In this document: positions 8,657-17,833 of the stretch, piece by piece
How positions within the stretch are numbered: the first letter of the stretch is position 1
Layout of the letters: each line of letters opens with the position of its first letter
Assembly (NCBI RefSeq): GCF_007827465.1
Contig: NZ_VISL01000001.1
Span: 2,499,001-2,563,000, forward strand
Length of the DNA: 64,000 nucleotides
Reading direction: 5' to 3'
Source of the DNA: Dokdonia sp. Hel_I_53
Lineage (GTDB): Bacteria; Bacteroidota; Bacteroidia; Flavobacteriales; Flavobacteriaceae
Notes under the pieces: model-generated
The model's input: only the letters and a program-made list of their open reading frames with translations
Database searches by the model: none
What the model was told of the DNA's origin: nothing
Program-made: the position numbers and the translations under genes

Positions 8657-10681
8657 CTATTTAATTAAAAAAGCTCCCTTTTTATACGTGTTATGAAAAG
8701 GGATTTTTTCTTTTAGACATGTTTTCTCCCACTTTTGGATATAACTCCTGTAATTAGATCCATCTGCTATTATTGTGGCTTTTGGGTGTACTAGTATTAA
8801 TCGTCTTAAATTAATTTTTGGAGAATTAGATAGCAGAATAAAATTAGGTCGCGTTTCAGGAATATCATATATGCCTAAGCTATCAACAACAAGAATTTCT
8901 TTTTCATTAAAGCGATAATAATTAGACATAGCGTGTACACTTAATTTATTAATGGTTACTGCATCTTTATAAGCATCAATGATATAATTAGGTTTAAAAC
9001 TTTCAGTGCTATCATTTTTAAAAACTAATAATTTATTACCCTTAAGTACTGTGACTGTAGAAGTTTTATATTTATGTAATATCGCTAGGTGAGATGGAGA
9101 GTTTCTAGTTTTTTCTTCTAATAATACACATGTAAAACACATTAAACTAAATGCTGCGATATAGACTCTAAGAGCCGTATATTTCTTTAGAAGAAAAATA
9201 ATGGAGATGATTAAAATATAAGACGCTATTAGTAAAGGTATACCTAAAGTAATATGCTTTAGTACAAATAGATCTTGACTTGCTATCCAGTGTATATAGG
9301 AGTTCATTAAGTCAATAATCCATCCATACGTTTTAATAAAAACTGTTGGAACTTCCCCAATTAGCGCAATTAAAATTATTAATAAACCATATCCTAGTAT
9401 CAAGGTCAAAAAAGGTAAAACGATAATGTTAGACAAGAAAAATAAACCAGCAAATTGATGAAAATAATATAGGCTTAATGGTACAACTCCAAGTTGTGCT
9501 GAGATAGTTACTGTCGCAACCCCCCAAAGCAACTTATCTATATAGTATTTTGGTTTGTAAAAAGAGGAGAGCCAAGGCTGAATCCATAGAATTGCCATCA
9601 CAGCCATATAGCTTAATTGAAAGCCTACCTGATAGATCAAAAGAGGGTCGTATACAAGCAAGAATAAAGCAGATGCCAGCACTGCATCTTTTGATTTTCT
9701 TTTTCCACCTAGAGAACTTCCAATCTCTAAAAAACTAAACATGGTTGCCGCACGTAATACAGAAGGAGACAATCCCGTAACAAGGGCAAAACACCATATT
9801 GAGATGATAATTAAAAATGAGCGAAACCACCTTAATCGATACCAGTTTATAAAACGAGTAAGAAAACGTAAGATTAAAAGAATGATCCCTACATGCAATC
9901 CCGATACTGCAAGGATGTGCATCATTCCTGCTGCAGCATAGTCATCAGTAAGCTTTTTGTCAATATTTTCACGTTGCCCTAGAAGAAGTGCGTCCATAAT
10001 GGCAAATTGGCTTTTTGTAAAATGACAAGAATGAAGCTTATTTAGTACGCTTTCGCGAAAGCGTGATGCGCTCACCATGAAGCCACTGGATGTTTTATTA
10101 GAAAGAATGAGTTCCTGTTCAGATAACAACAACTGTCCATAGATTTGTCTTTGTTGTAAATAGTTTCCATAATCAAACTGATAAGGATTTTTTTGAAATG
10201 GAAGAGGTAATATAAGAGTCTTTGCATGATACCATTTTCCTACTGCCATTTTCTTGGAAACACTATCTTTTTTTACAGACAGAAGTAGATCACCTATTGC
10301 AGGTTCTTGATCGATTAGATGAACACTTATTATATACTTATCTTGAAATTGACTTGACTTGAGCCGATTTTTTATTGAAAATAATAGTCTTTGAGGGTGC
10401 TTTTCTAGCAAGTGTAAATAATGTCTATCATTAACACGTTGATCCGTAGAGTATGATTTTAGATACCCTAACCCAATAAACAGAAATAGAACAACAATAA
10501 TAAAAGGAATTTCAGAAAAGGATAGCTTACCCGCTGCAATATGAAGTGATACTAATGTAATAAAACAGAATATCACTGAAAGTAGTATCTCGAGAAGTGT
10601 ATGCTCCAGCCTACCGTAAATAAGGATACCAGCAATAAATGCTAGTAATATATTAAGTATAGGGAAATTAATATTCTTCAA
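8657..10681 (-). CDS. comEC: ComEC/Rec2 family DNA-uptake channel
   Basis: 674 residues with many membrane spans. The N-terminal soluble region (about 60-200) corresponds to the OB-fold/DUF4131 part. The Competence domain follows, marked by LLLGQRENID, the MHILAVSGLHVGI segment and GLSPSVLRAATMF. The C-terminal roughly 170 residues lack the HxHxDH motif of the metallo-beta-lactamase domain found in longer ComEC proteins, so this is the shorter form common in Bacteroidetes. It would carry single-stranded DNA across the inner membrane during transformation. A palindrome copy (10048-10063) encodes RFRES. It is the last gene of a leftward block beginning at surE. Confidence 0.9.
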   Translation of the reverse strand: MKNINFPILNILLAFIAGILIYGRLEHTLLEILLSVIFCFITLVSLHIAAGKLSFSEIPFIIVVLFLFIGLGYLKSYSTDQRVNDRHYLHLLEKHPQRLLFSIKNRLKSSQFQDKYIISVHLIDQEPAIGDLLLSVKKDSVSKKMAVGKWYHAKTLILPLPFQKNPYQFDYGNYLQQRQIYGQLLLSEQELILSNKTSSGFMVSASRFRESVLNKLHSCHFTKSQFAIMDALLLGQRENIDKKLTDDYAAAGMMHILAVSGLHVGIILLILRFLTRFINWYRLRWFRSFLIIISIWCFALVTGLSPSVLRAATMFSFLEIGSSLGGKRKSKDAVLASALFLLVYDPLLIYQVGFQLSYMAVMAILWIQPWLSSFYKPKYYIDKLLWGVATVTISAQLGVVPLSLYYFHQFAGLFFLSNIIVLPFLTLILGYGLLIILIALIGEVPTVFIKTYGWIIDLMNSYIHWIASQDLFVLKHITLGIPLLIASYILIISIIFLLKKYTALRVYIAAFSLMCFTCVLLEEKTRNSPSHLAILHKYKTSTVTVLKGNKLLVFKNDSTESFKPNYIIDAYKDAVTINKLSVHAMSNYYRFNEKEILVVDSLGIYDIPETRPNFILLSNSPKINLRRLILVHPKATIIADGSNYRSYIQKWEKTCLKEKIPFHNTYKKGAFLIK
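10048..10063. repeat. 16-bp iterated palindrome (perfect), inside comEC
   Basis: CGCTTTCGCGAAAGCG; read as RFRES (context ASRFRESVL). Confidence 0.95.
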
Positions 10682-10746
10682 TGAAAAATCTCGTAAGAAA
10701 TTACTTCATGAAGATAGTTAAATAATTGTAAATGAGTTTAATCCTC

Positions 10747-11220
10747 TTAAAGTAGTCGTTTTGCCATGACAAAAGCACGATCCCAATACCGTTCATTAAG
10801 ATTTGATGTAAGGACACCTTTGGAAGTGGTTGCGTGTATAAAATAGACCTGTCCATTCTTGATTTCTGTAACAAGGCCTACATGATTAATACGGTTTCTA
10901 GTCTTACTGGTTTTAAAAAATAATAAATCTCCTTTTGCAATATTTTTTCCATGCACAGGCTGGCCTTTTTTTGCCATTTCTCTAGAAACACGTGGTAACG
11001 CGATATTTTCTTCTTGAAATGCAACAAAAATAAGTCCTGAACAATCCATACCCTTTCTGGTAGTTCCTCCAAATTTATATCGAGTGCCATTATAAGATTG
11101 GGCATTCTGTATGATTCTTTCTGTTTTTCCTATTCGAGGAGCTTTTCTGTAAGATTTTTTTGAGCTCCCACAAGAAGTGAGTACTAACAATACAAGTAAC
11201 GAGGTGAGTAACTGTTTCAT
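10747..11220 (-). CDS. NlpC/P60 (C40) cell-wall peptidase lipoprotein
   Basis: 157 residues. A lipoprotein signal is visible (LLVLTSC, Cys about residue 17). The NlpC/P60 catalytic set is present: Cys in GMDCSGLIF, His in INHVGLVTE, and a polar third residue in FIHATTSKG. It would cleave peptidoglycan stem peptides, acting as a small Spr-like hydrolase anchored in a membrane. It lies between lpxB (36 bp upstream) and comEC (65 bp downstream) on the same strand. The complete catalytic set makes the family call secure; the exact bond cut is not visible. Confidence 0.9.
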   Translation of the reverse strand: MKQLLTSLLVLLVLTSCGSSKKSYRKAPRIGKTERIIQNAQSYNGTRYKFGGTTRKGMDCSGLIFVAFQEENIALPRVSREMAKKGQPVHGKNIAKGDLLFFKTSKTRNRINHVGLVTEIKNGQVYFIHATTSKGVLTSNLNERYWDRAFVMAKRLL

Positions 11221-11256
11221 AAATAATGATGGGGTGTCATATATAAACTAAGGTAA

Positions 11257-12369
11257 TTACTTTTTAGTCTCTTTCACAATTAATTTAGCAGCTTTAGAAC
11301 TTGCTCCAGAGCCACCTAATTTTTTTTCTAAATCGTAATAATCACTAAATAACTGTTTTCTGGAAGTATCGCTTGTAATTTTATCAAGCTCAGCCTTTAA
11401 ATTCTCTGTGGTCAGTTCTCCTTGAATTAATTCTTTTACAACCTCTCGATCCATAACAAGATTTACAAGAGAAATATAAGCAGTTTTTATAATGCGTCTG
11501 GCAATTTGATAAGAGATGACATTCCCTTTATAACATACCACCTGAGGAACTTTAAAAATTGCAGCTTCAAGTGTAGCAGTTCCAGAGGTAATTAAAGCGG
11601 CGTTTGCAAAGCTCAAAATGTCATAGGTTTTATTCATGATTAGTTTTACAGGGAAATCTTCAAGAAAAGGGCTGTAAAAAGACTCCTCTTGGCTAGGTGC
11701 TCCGGCTATTACAAACTGATAGTTAGGGAAATAATCTACAATACTCAGCATGATATCTAGCATTGCTGTAATTTCCTGCTTACGACTACCGGGTAATAAA
11801 GCAATTATAGGTCTTTCATCCAAATCATGTTGCTTAGCAAAGAGCCCTGGATCTGCTTGATCTCTTCCAGAAATAGCGTCCAGTAGTGGATGTCCTACAA
11901 AATGCACATCATAATTATAAGAAGCATAAAAATCTTTCACAAAAGGTAGTACTACATACATATGATCTACGCTCGCTTTTATAGCTTTTACACGACTTGA
12001 TCTAGAGGCCCATACCTGCGGACTTATGTAGTAATGTGTAGCTACTCCTAATGGTTTTGCCCACTGCGCAATACGCAAGTTAAATCCAGAATTGTCAATT
12101 AAAATCAAGGCGTCTGGTTCAAAACGAGCAATATCTCTTTTACACTGCTTAATGAATTTAGTAATCTTTCTTAGATTCGTAAGAACCTCCAGAAAACCCA
12201 TAAACGCACGCTCCTTGTAATGAGAAACGAGTGTACCTCCTACTTCTTGCATTAAGTCACCACCCCAGAAGCGTATTTCTGCATTAGGGTCTTCTCTAAA
12301 TAATGCTTTCATTAAATTAGAGCCGTGTAAATCTCCACTAGCCTCGCCTGCAAGTATATAGTATCTCAT
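11257..12369 (-). CDS. lpxB: Lipid-A-disaccharide synthase
   Basis: 370 residues, normal length for LpxB. The N-terminal signature GEASGDLHGSNLM, the segment HYISPQVWASR, and the GT-B donor-site region ALLPGSRKQEI and SGTATLEAAIF are all visible. It joins UDP-diacylglucosamine and lipid X to make the lipid A disaccharide on the cytoplasmic face of the inner membrane. The start overlaps the stop of the upstream small membrane protein by one base, which indicates translational coupling in the leftward surE-lpxB block. Confidence 0.95.
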   Translation of the reverse strand: MRYYILAGEASGDLHGSNLMKALFREDPNAEIRFWGGDLMQEVGGTLVSHYKERAFMGFLEVLTNLRKITKFIKQCKRDIARFEPDALILIDNSGFNLRIAQWAKPLGVATHYYISPQVWASRSSRVKAIKASVDHMYVVLPFVKDFYASYNYDVHFVGHPLLDAISGRDQADPGLFAKQHDLDERPIIALLPGSRKQEITAMLDIMLSIVDYFPNYQFVIAGAPSQEESFYSPFLEDFPVKLIMNKTYDILSFANAALITSGTATLEAAIFKVPQVVCYKGNVISYQIARRIIKTAYISLVNLVMDREVVKELIQGELTTENLKAELDKITSDTSRKQLFSDYYDLEKKLGGSGASSKAAKLIVKETKK

Positions 12370-12647
12370 TAATAAAACATTAATAGCATAGTAATTATAG
12401 CAATCCCTATAGTAGCAAGCAATACTCCGCGAGCTTTATAAATCTCATTTTTCTTTAAGAAAATAAAAAAAGTAATGAGATTGAGTGTTGCACCTAGAGT
12501 GATAATTTTACCTAGGTACCCCTCTGCAAGAGCTTTCTCAATAGTTGCATCACTGCCCTTGTCTGAGAAAAGTAAAATGTACAGGATGATTCCTAACGCA
12601 TTGGCTAGAATTCCAGCAAGGATTCCTATTAAAATATCTTTTTTCAT
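12369..12647 (-). CDS. Small three-helix membrane protein, unknown function
   Basis: 92 residues with three hydrophobic spans (about residues 5-28, 46-64 and 72-91) and a short charged stretch between the first two. I do not recognise a named family. One-base overlap with lpxB suggests co-expression and perhaps a link to envelope biogenesis, though that is inference only. Its upstream side carries the inverted pair of degraded palindromes at 12664-12726. Confidence 0.75.
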   Translation of the reverse strand: MKKDILIGILAGILANALGIILYILLFSDKGSDATIEKALAEGYLGKIITLGATLNLITFFIFLKKNEIYKARGVLLATIGIAIITMLLMFY

Positions 12648-12663
12648 GGATAATTATTTTTTA

Positions 12664-12679
12664 CGCTTTCGCGAAAAAT
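12664..12679. repeat. Degraded iterated palindrome, left half of an inverted pair
   Basis: CGCTTTCGCGAAAAAT: left arm and centre intact, right arm decayed. Pairs with the copy at 12711-12726. Confidence 0.8.
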
Positions 12680-12710
12680 TGATGATCGAAAAATAATTTA
12701 TTTTAAATAA

Positions 12711-12726
12711 ACTTTTCGCGAAAGCG
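12711..12726. repeat. Degraded iterated palindrome, right half of an inverted pair
   Basis: ACTTTTCGCGAAAGCG: right arm intact, left arm altered. The reverse complement of 12710-12726 matches 12664-12680 at 16 of 17 positions, giving an inverted repeat with a 29-base AT-rich spacer between surE and the small membrane protein gene. Confidence 0.8.
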
Positions 12727-12790
12727 AGAAATTATATCTCCCCCTATTTCTATTTTTCTGAAGAGAGTTTTAGTAATCTAATTAAAGATA

Positions 12791-13564
12791 TTATTGATCC
12801 CATTCATTGAGTTCTTGAATAAAATGATGTGCTGTAAGGTCAAACTGAACCGGCACAACAGATACAAAGCCTTTAGAAAGAGCCCACTCATCTGTATCTT
12901 CTCCTTTGTCTTGATTCACAAATTCGCCTGTAAGCCAGTAATAATCCCTGCCCATTGGATTTGTTCTTTTATCAAAGTCCTCAACCCATTGTGCTTTTGC
13001 CTGACGGCAAATTTTAATCCCTTTTATCTCGCCTGCTGGTAATTTAGGGATATTTACATTGAGAACAATTCCTTTTGGGAGTCCATTTTCTAAAACCTGC
13101 CTAGTTATTTTTTCTACATATTTTTTTGAGGGTTCAAAATCTGCCTCATGACTGTAGTCTAAAAGAGAAAACCCTATGGCAGGAATTCCTTCTACACCAG
13201 CTTCTACGGCAGCACTCATAGTACCACTATAAATCACATTGATGCTAGAGTTACTACCATGATTAATACCGCTTACACAAATGTCTGGTTTACGTGGAAC
13301 AATTTGTTGGTTTGCAAGTTTAACACAATCTGCTGGAGTTCCAGAACACGTATACTCTTTATGAGTAGCGTCTGGCTCCAAAGTTACAGGATCACAATAC
13401 AAAGTATCATTTATAGTGATGGCATGTCCCATGCCACTTTGAGGACTATCTGGGGCTACTACAATCACATCGCCTATTGTTTTCATTACATGTATCAATG
13501 TACGTATTCCAGGGGCTGTAATTCCGTCATCATTAGTAACTAGAATGAGAGGTTTTGTAGTCAT
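12791..13564 (-). CDS. surE: 5'/3'-nucleotidase SurE
   Basis: 257 residues. The N-terminal LVTNDDGITAPGI carries the metal-binding Asp-Asp pair, followed by APDSPQSGMGHAIT and CVSGINHGSN with the conserved Asn, and the YSGTMSAAVEA segment. SurE is a divalent-metal phosphatase that dephosphorylates nucleoside monophosphates and is linked to stationary-phase survival. It is first in a leftward block (surE, small membrane protein, lpxB, NlpC/P60, comEC) and divergent from the Prc protease gene. Confidence 0.95.
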   Translation of the reverse strand: MTTKPLILVTNDDGITAPGIRTLIHVMKTIGDVIVVAPDSPQSGMGHAITINDTLYCDPVTLEPDATHKEYTCSGTPADCVKLANQQIVPRKPDICVSGINHGSNSSINVIYSGTMSAAVEAGVEGIPAIGFSLLDYSHEADFEPSKKYVEKITRQVLENGLPKGIVLNVNIPKLPAGEIKGIKICRQAKAQWVEDFDKRTNPMGRDYYWLTGEFVNQDKGEDTDEWALSKGFVSVVPVQFDLTAHHFIQELNEWDQ

Positions 13565-13711
13565 AAAACTGTATTAGAAATTAACTACGAAAATACGTAA
13601 ATTGCATTTCATTTATAAAATTGATGAGGTTTAACAAAGAATATTGGGTTGTGATTTTTTGTGGCACAATTTTTAATGTACATTGTAGTTAATATGCAAA
13701 TAGAAGATTTT

Positions 13712-15859
13712 ATGAAAAGGAATTTAAAACTCATTGCACTAGCCTTACTATTCTCAGTGGCTAGTTGCAGTTTTACAACAAAATCATTTGAAGATACAGA
13801 TAAGGATAAAATATTATTAGATCTTATTTCTTATGTTCTTTCACGCGGTCATTATAACGCTAAGGAGATTAATGATGAGTTTTCACAGGCAGTATTTGAT
13901 GACTATATAGATGCTCTTGATCCTTATCGTCGCTTTTTTTACAAAAGAGATATAGATGAGTTTCAAAAATATAAGTATGAAATTGATGATGCGATTAGAG
14001 ATAAAGATCTCAGTTTCTTTAATCTCACCTATGAGCGTTTAAAACAACGTACACACGAAGCACAGGCTATACAGCAAGAAATTTTAACGGCACCTTTTGA
14101 CTTTAACCAAGATGAAGATTTGAATACAGAGTATGAAAAGTCGCCTTTTGCAAAGAATAAAAGAGAATTAAGAGACCGATGGAGAAAGCAACTTAAGTTA
14201 AATGCGTTAAGTGCTTATTTTGATAAAAAGAATGATGAAGAAGCCAGTCTAGATGAAAAAGACTCAAAAATCGAAAGTTTAAAGGAAACCTTTTCAGATA
14301 AAGAGCTAGAGTTAAAATCACGTCAAGAAGTAACTGATAACACGAAAGAGTTTTTTGAGTTTACAAATGAATTAGAGCGCAAAGATTATTTTTCGATTTT
14401 TTTAAACGCAATTGTTGAAGGTTTTGATCCTCACACCTATTATTTCGCTCCTGTAGAAAAAGATCGTTTTGATACACAAATGAGTGGTCAGTTTCAAGGT
14501 ATAGGAGCTCGTTTACAAAAAAAGAATGGTGAAATTCGTGTAACTGATATAATTTCTGGTGGTCCAGCTTGGAGAAGCGAGCAACTCAAAGAAGGAGACG
14601 TGATTCTTAAAGTAAAGCAGGAAGATGAAAAAGATGCACTGAATGTGGTAGGTATGCGTCTTGAGGATGCTATAGAATTTATTAAAGGACCTAAGGGTAC
14701 CAAGGTAACGCTATCAGTTAAGACGAAGCTTGACGGGAGTACTAAAAACATCACGATAGAACGTGATATTGTAGAGCTAGAGGAGGTCTACGCCCGTTCT
14801 GCCAAAGTTGTAAAGGATGGCCGTAAATACGGACTTATCAATCTTCCAAAGTTTTACTTTGACATGCAAAATTATAAAGAAAAAAATGCTGCAAAGGATG
14901 TAAAGAGAGAAGTTGAGCGATTAAAAAGAGAAGGTGTAGAAGGACTTGTAATTGACCTTCGTAACAATGGAGGTGGTTCTTTAAAAACAGTAGTTGATAT
15001 TGCTGGATTATTTATACGTCAAGGCCCTGTTGTTCAGGTTGCTGGAAATGGAGATGAACCAGAAGTTCTAGAGGATTTAGATCCATCAATTGTGTGGGAT
15101 GGCCCACTTGTCATTTTAGTAAATGAAATTTCGGCCTCTGCAAGCGAAATACTCGCTGCAGCTATGCAAGATTATGAACGAGCTATAATCATTGGAGGGA
15201 AACAAACTTATGGTAAAGGTACAGTGCAAAATGTAGTAGACCTTAATCCATGGCTGCGCAATAACCAGTATGGTGATTTAGGGGCGCTTAAGGTTACTAC
15301 TCAAAAATTTTACCGTGTGAATGGTGGTTCCACACAGCTCGAAGGTGTGAAAAGTGACGTTGTTGTAGCAGATCGTTTTAAATATGTTGATATTGGAGAG
15401 CGTGATCAAAAAAATCCATTACCATGGGATAAGATAGCTCCAGCAGACTATAAAAAATGGGATGGAAATATCAATCTAAAGCAAACTATCAAAAAGAGTA
15501 ATGCACGTATGTCTAAAAATGAGCATTTAAAGCTAATTGATGAATATGCAAAGTGGATCAAAGAAAGACGCGATGATAATATCTGGTCTTTACAATATGA
15601 AAAGTATAAAGAGCGTATAGAAACAAGCGAGGCATTTGCTAAAAAATTTGATGCGATAGATGAGTATGATTCAAACCTTGAGTATAATTCTTTACCGTAC
15701 GAGCAGAGACTTTTCAAGACAGATACTATTTTAAAAGAAAAGCGTAATCGCTGGCATAAGAGTTTAGCAAAAGATGTTTATGTAGAAGAAGCATTAAATG
15801 TACTCAAAGATTTAAAGTCTAGTAATATAAGGAATAAGCTGGCTACGCTTAGAGATTAG
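13712..15859 (+). CDS. Carboxy-terminal processing (tail-specific) protease, S41 family lipoprotein
   Basis: 715 residues from the ATG at 13712, which opens a good lipoprotein signal (MKRNLKLIALALL, lipobox VASC). Frame-open sequence back to 13661 lacks signal features, so I prefer the internal ATG. An N-terminal Tsp-like region is followed by a PDZ domain (around GQFQGIGARL to GDVILKV) and the S41 protease domain, with Ser in ISASASEIL and Lys in QTYGKGTVQ forming the dyad. The C-terminal DUF3340-like extension is charged. It degrades or trims periplasmic proteins from their C-termini. The downstream permease begins 3 bp later. Confidence 0.92.
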   Translation: MKRNLKLIALALLFSVASCSFTTKSFEDTDKDKILLDLISYVLSRGHYNAKEINDEFSQAVFDDYIDALDPYRRFFYKRDIDEFQKYKYEIDDAIRDKDLSFFNLTYERLKQRTHEAQAIQQEILTAPFDFNQDEDLNTEYEKSPFAKNKRELRDRWRKQLKLNALSAYFDKKNDEEASLDEKDSKIESLKETFSDKELELKSRQEVTDNTKEFFEFTNELERKDYFSIFLNAIVEGFDPHTYYFAPVEKDRFDTQMSGQFQGIGARLQKKNGEIRVTDIISGGPAWRSEQLKEGDVILKVKQEDEKDALNVVGMRLEDAIEFIKGPKGTKVTLSVKTKLDGSTKNITIERDIVELEEVYARSAKVVKDGRKYGLINLPKFYFDMQNYKEKNAAKDVKREVERLKREGVEGLVIDLRNNGGGSLKTVVDIAGLFIRQGPVVQVAGNGDEPEVLEDLDPSIVWDGPLVILVNEISASASEILAAAMQDYERAIIIGGKQTYGKGTVQNVVDLNPWLRNNQYGDLGALKVTTQKFYRVNGGSTQLEGVKSDVVVADRFKYVDIGERDQKNPLPWDKIAPADYKKWDGNINLKQTIKKSNARMSKNEHLKLIDEYAKWIKERRDDNIWSLQYEKYKERIETSEAFAKKFDAIDEYDSNLEYNSLPYEQRLFKTDTILKEKRNRWHKSLAKDVYVEEALNVLKDLKSSNIRNKLATLRD

Positions 15860-15862
15860 TCT

Positions 15863-16963
15863 ATGTCCCAACCGACACAATCATTAACAGCTCTAGCGCT
15901 CCAAAAGTTTAAAAAAAACTTTTGGGGCGTTTTGAGTTTAGTCTATATCGTACTCTGTGGGCTCGCTGCATTATTTGCTTATGTTATAGCACCAGATAGT
16001 AGTCAAAATGCAAACCAAATGCATTTATCCATCCACTCTCAGCCTCCAGGTTTCCAAGTTGATATGTTGACAATTCCTAGTGACATTGACACTGAACAGT
16101 CTTGGTTTTTAAAGTGGTTTTCTGGAAAAAAAACTTCAGATACCGAAATACCGATAACTTCTCATGTAGTCACTGATAATGGTATATCGTATGTTCCGTA
16201 TACTGGCGATGAAAGCGCTGGAATTGTAAAAAATCTAACCGTAAATGGTGTAGAAGACTATCACGCTTTCGCGAAAGCAAATATCAATTCCTCAAAATTC
16301 TTACTTGGAACCGATAAGTATGGAAGAGATTTATTAAGCCGCATGCTTATAGGAGCTCGTATATCTTTTTCTATAGGATTTGTAGCTGTGTTTATCTCTC
16401 TTATAATAGGTTTGTTGTTAGGAGCATTTGCAGGCTATTTTGGCGGAAAAATCGATGCTGCTATTATGTGGATAATAAATGTTACTTGGTCCATACCTAC
16501 ATTGTTACTTGTGATAGCCATCACGCTAGCTCTAGGTAAAGGATATTGGCAAGTTTTTATAGCAGTAGGACTTACTATGTGGGTAGAAGTGGCTAGGGTG
16601 GTTCGTGGACAAGTTATGGGAGTGAAAGAGATGCAATATGTAACTGCTGCTAGAGCACTGGGCTATACAGATGCGCGCATAATTATAAAGCATATATTGC
16701 CTAATGTCATCGCCCCACTTATTGTTATTTCTGCTGCAAATTTTGCAGGTGCTATCCTTATTGAAAGCGGACTCAGTTTTTTAGGAATAGGAGCCCAGCC
16801 TCCTACCCCCAGTTGGGGAGCTATGATTAAAGATCATTATAGTTATATCATCTTAGGTAAACCTTATCTAGCAATTATTCCTGGTCTTGCAATTATGCTG
16901 TTAGTAATGGCCTTCATGCTTGTGGGGAATGCACTTCGAGATGCGCTGGATGTAAAGGGTTAA
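15863..16963 (+). CDS. ABC transporter permease, OppC/DppC type
   Basis: 366 residues. One N-terminal span (about 20-40), a long extracytoplasmic insert (about 45-150), then five C-terminal spans. The LLGTDKYGRDLLSR segment and the EAA-like loop AARALGYTDARIIIKHILPN are typical of peptide/nickel importer permeases. It would pair with an OppB-type permease, ATPases and a binding protein; none is in the window, so the complete transporter must use genes elsewhere. A palindrome (16264-16279) lies in the variable insert and encodes AFAKA. Confidence 0.88.
   Translation: MSQPTQSLTALALQKFKKNFWGVLSLVYIVLCGLAALFAYVIAPDSSQNANQMHLSIHSQPPGFQVDMLTIPSDIDTEQSWFLKWFSGKKTSDTEIPITSHVVTDNGISYVPYTGDESAGIVKNLTVNGVEDYHAFAKANINSSKFLLGTDKYGRDLLSRMLIGARISFSIGFVAVFISLIIGLLLGAFAGYFGGKIDAAIMWIINVTWSIPTLLLVIAITLALGKGYWQVFIAVGLTMWVEVARVVRGQVMGVKEMQYVTAARALGYTDARIIIKHILPNVIAPLIVISAANFAGAILIESGLSFLGIGAQPPTPSWGAMIKDHYSYIILGKPYLAIIPGLAIMLLVMAFMLVGNALRDALDVKG
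16264..16279. repeat. Iterated palindrome (15 of 16), inside permease gene
   Basis: CGCTTTCGCGAAAGCA: intact 14-base core; read as AFAKA (context YHAFAKANI). Confidence 0.93.
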
Positions 16964-16972
16964 ATTACATAT

Positions 16973-17779
16973 ATGAAAAGAAAATACCTTTATCCATTAT
17001 TAGTTGCGTTGTTTACCTTAGGTTGGTACGCATTTGAACAGTATGCAAATAGGGCTTTAGATGCACCGCTTATAGAAGAAGGTAAGAAGCCTAAAGTAAC
17101 CACAAATACTTATTTTTTGCCAAGTTCTACCACCGATCAAGTAATACATCATCATTATTATTCATTAAGCTACAGTGAGCCAGACGAACAGGCAGAGTGG
17201 GTGGCTTATGAACTTAAAAAGAATCAAGTAGTAAATGCAGATTTTAAAAGACCATACTTTGAGGTAGATCCCAAAGTACCTTCAAAATCTGCTCACTGGC
17301 GCAATTACAAAAACTCAGGGTATGATCGTGGTCATCTATGTCCAGCAGCCGATCGAGAGTTTAGTAAAGAAGCATTTGAAGAAACTTTTTTAACAAGTAA
17401 TATCACTCCACAAAGGCATGTTTTTAATGCAGGAGTTTGGAACAGGTTGGAACAGAAGGTTCGGTATTGGGCAAAAAGATATGATGGAGTTTTTGTAATT
17501 ACAGGAGGTGTTTTAAAAGATAAAGTGGGTGCAATAGGTACAGAAAACGTAACGGTGGCAGAATCTTTTTATAAAATTGTTTACGATCAATCTGGCGGAA
17601 ATAAAAAAATGATAGCTTTTTTAATGAATCATGCAGCTTCAGAGAAAAGATTGCAATCTTTTGTAACTTCAGTAGATCAAATTGAAACACTTACAGGAAT
17701 TGATTTTTTTCCAAATTTAGATGATGAAACTGAAAATAAGTTAGAGGCTGCTATAGATTTAACGCACTGGAGGTTTTAA
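16973..17779 (+). CDS. DNA/RNA non-specific endonuclease (NUC1 family)
   Basis: 268 residues. An N-terminal signal-anchor (residues 4-20) indicates export. The catalytic signature DRGHLCPAAD with the His general base lies near residue 118, followed by LTSNITPQRHVFNAGVWNRLE carrying the metal-binding Asn. The family hydrolyses DNA and RNA with Mg2+, here probably outside the cytoplasm for nutrient scavenging; that role is inferred. It follows the permease by 9 bp on the same strand. Confidence 0.92.
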   Translation: MKRKYLYPLLVALFTLGWYAFEQYANRALDAPLIEEGKKPKVTTNTYFLPSSTTDQVIHHHYYSLSYSEPDEQAEWVAYELKKNQVVNADFKRPYFEVDPKVPSKSAHWRNYKNSGYDRGHLCPAADREFSKEAFEETFLTSNITPQRHVFNAGVWNRLEQKVRYWAKRYDGVFVITGGVLKDKVGAIGTENVTVAESFYKIVYDQSGGNKKMIAFLMNHAASEKRLQSFVTSVDQIETLTGIDFFPNLDDETENKLEAAIDLTHWRF

Positions 17780-17794
17780 ATTGTGACATCATAA

Positions 17795-17825
17795 AAAAGC
17801 GACCCAATTCTATTAGGTCGCTTTT
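17795..17825. terminator. Bidirectional rho-independent terminator
   Basis: 10-bp stem AAAAGCGACC / GGTCGCTTTT with an 11-base loop, between the convergent endonuclease and acyl-CoA dehydrogenase genes. Confidence 0.85.
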
Positions 17826-17833
17826 AAAAAAAA

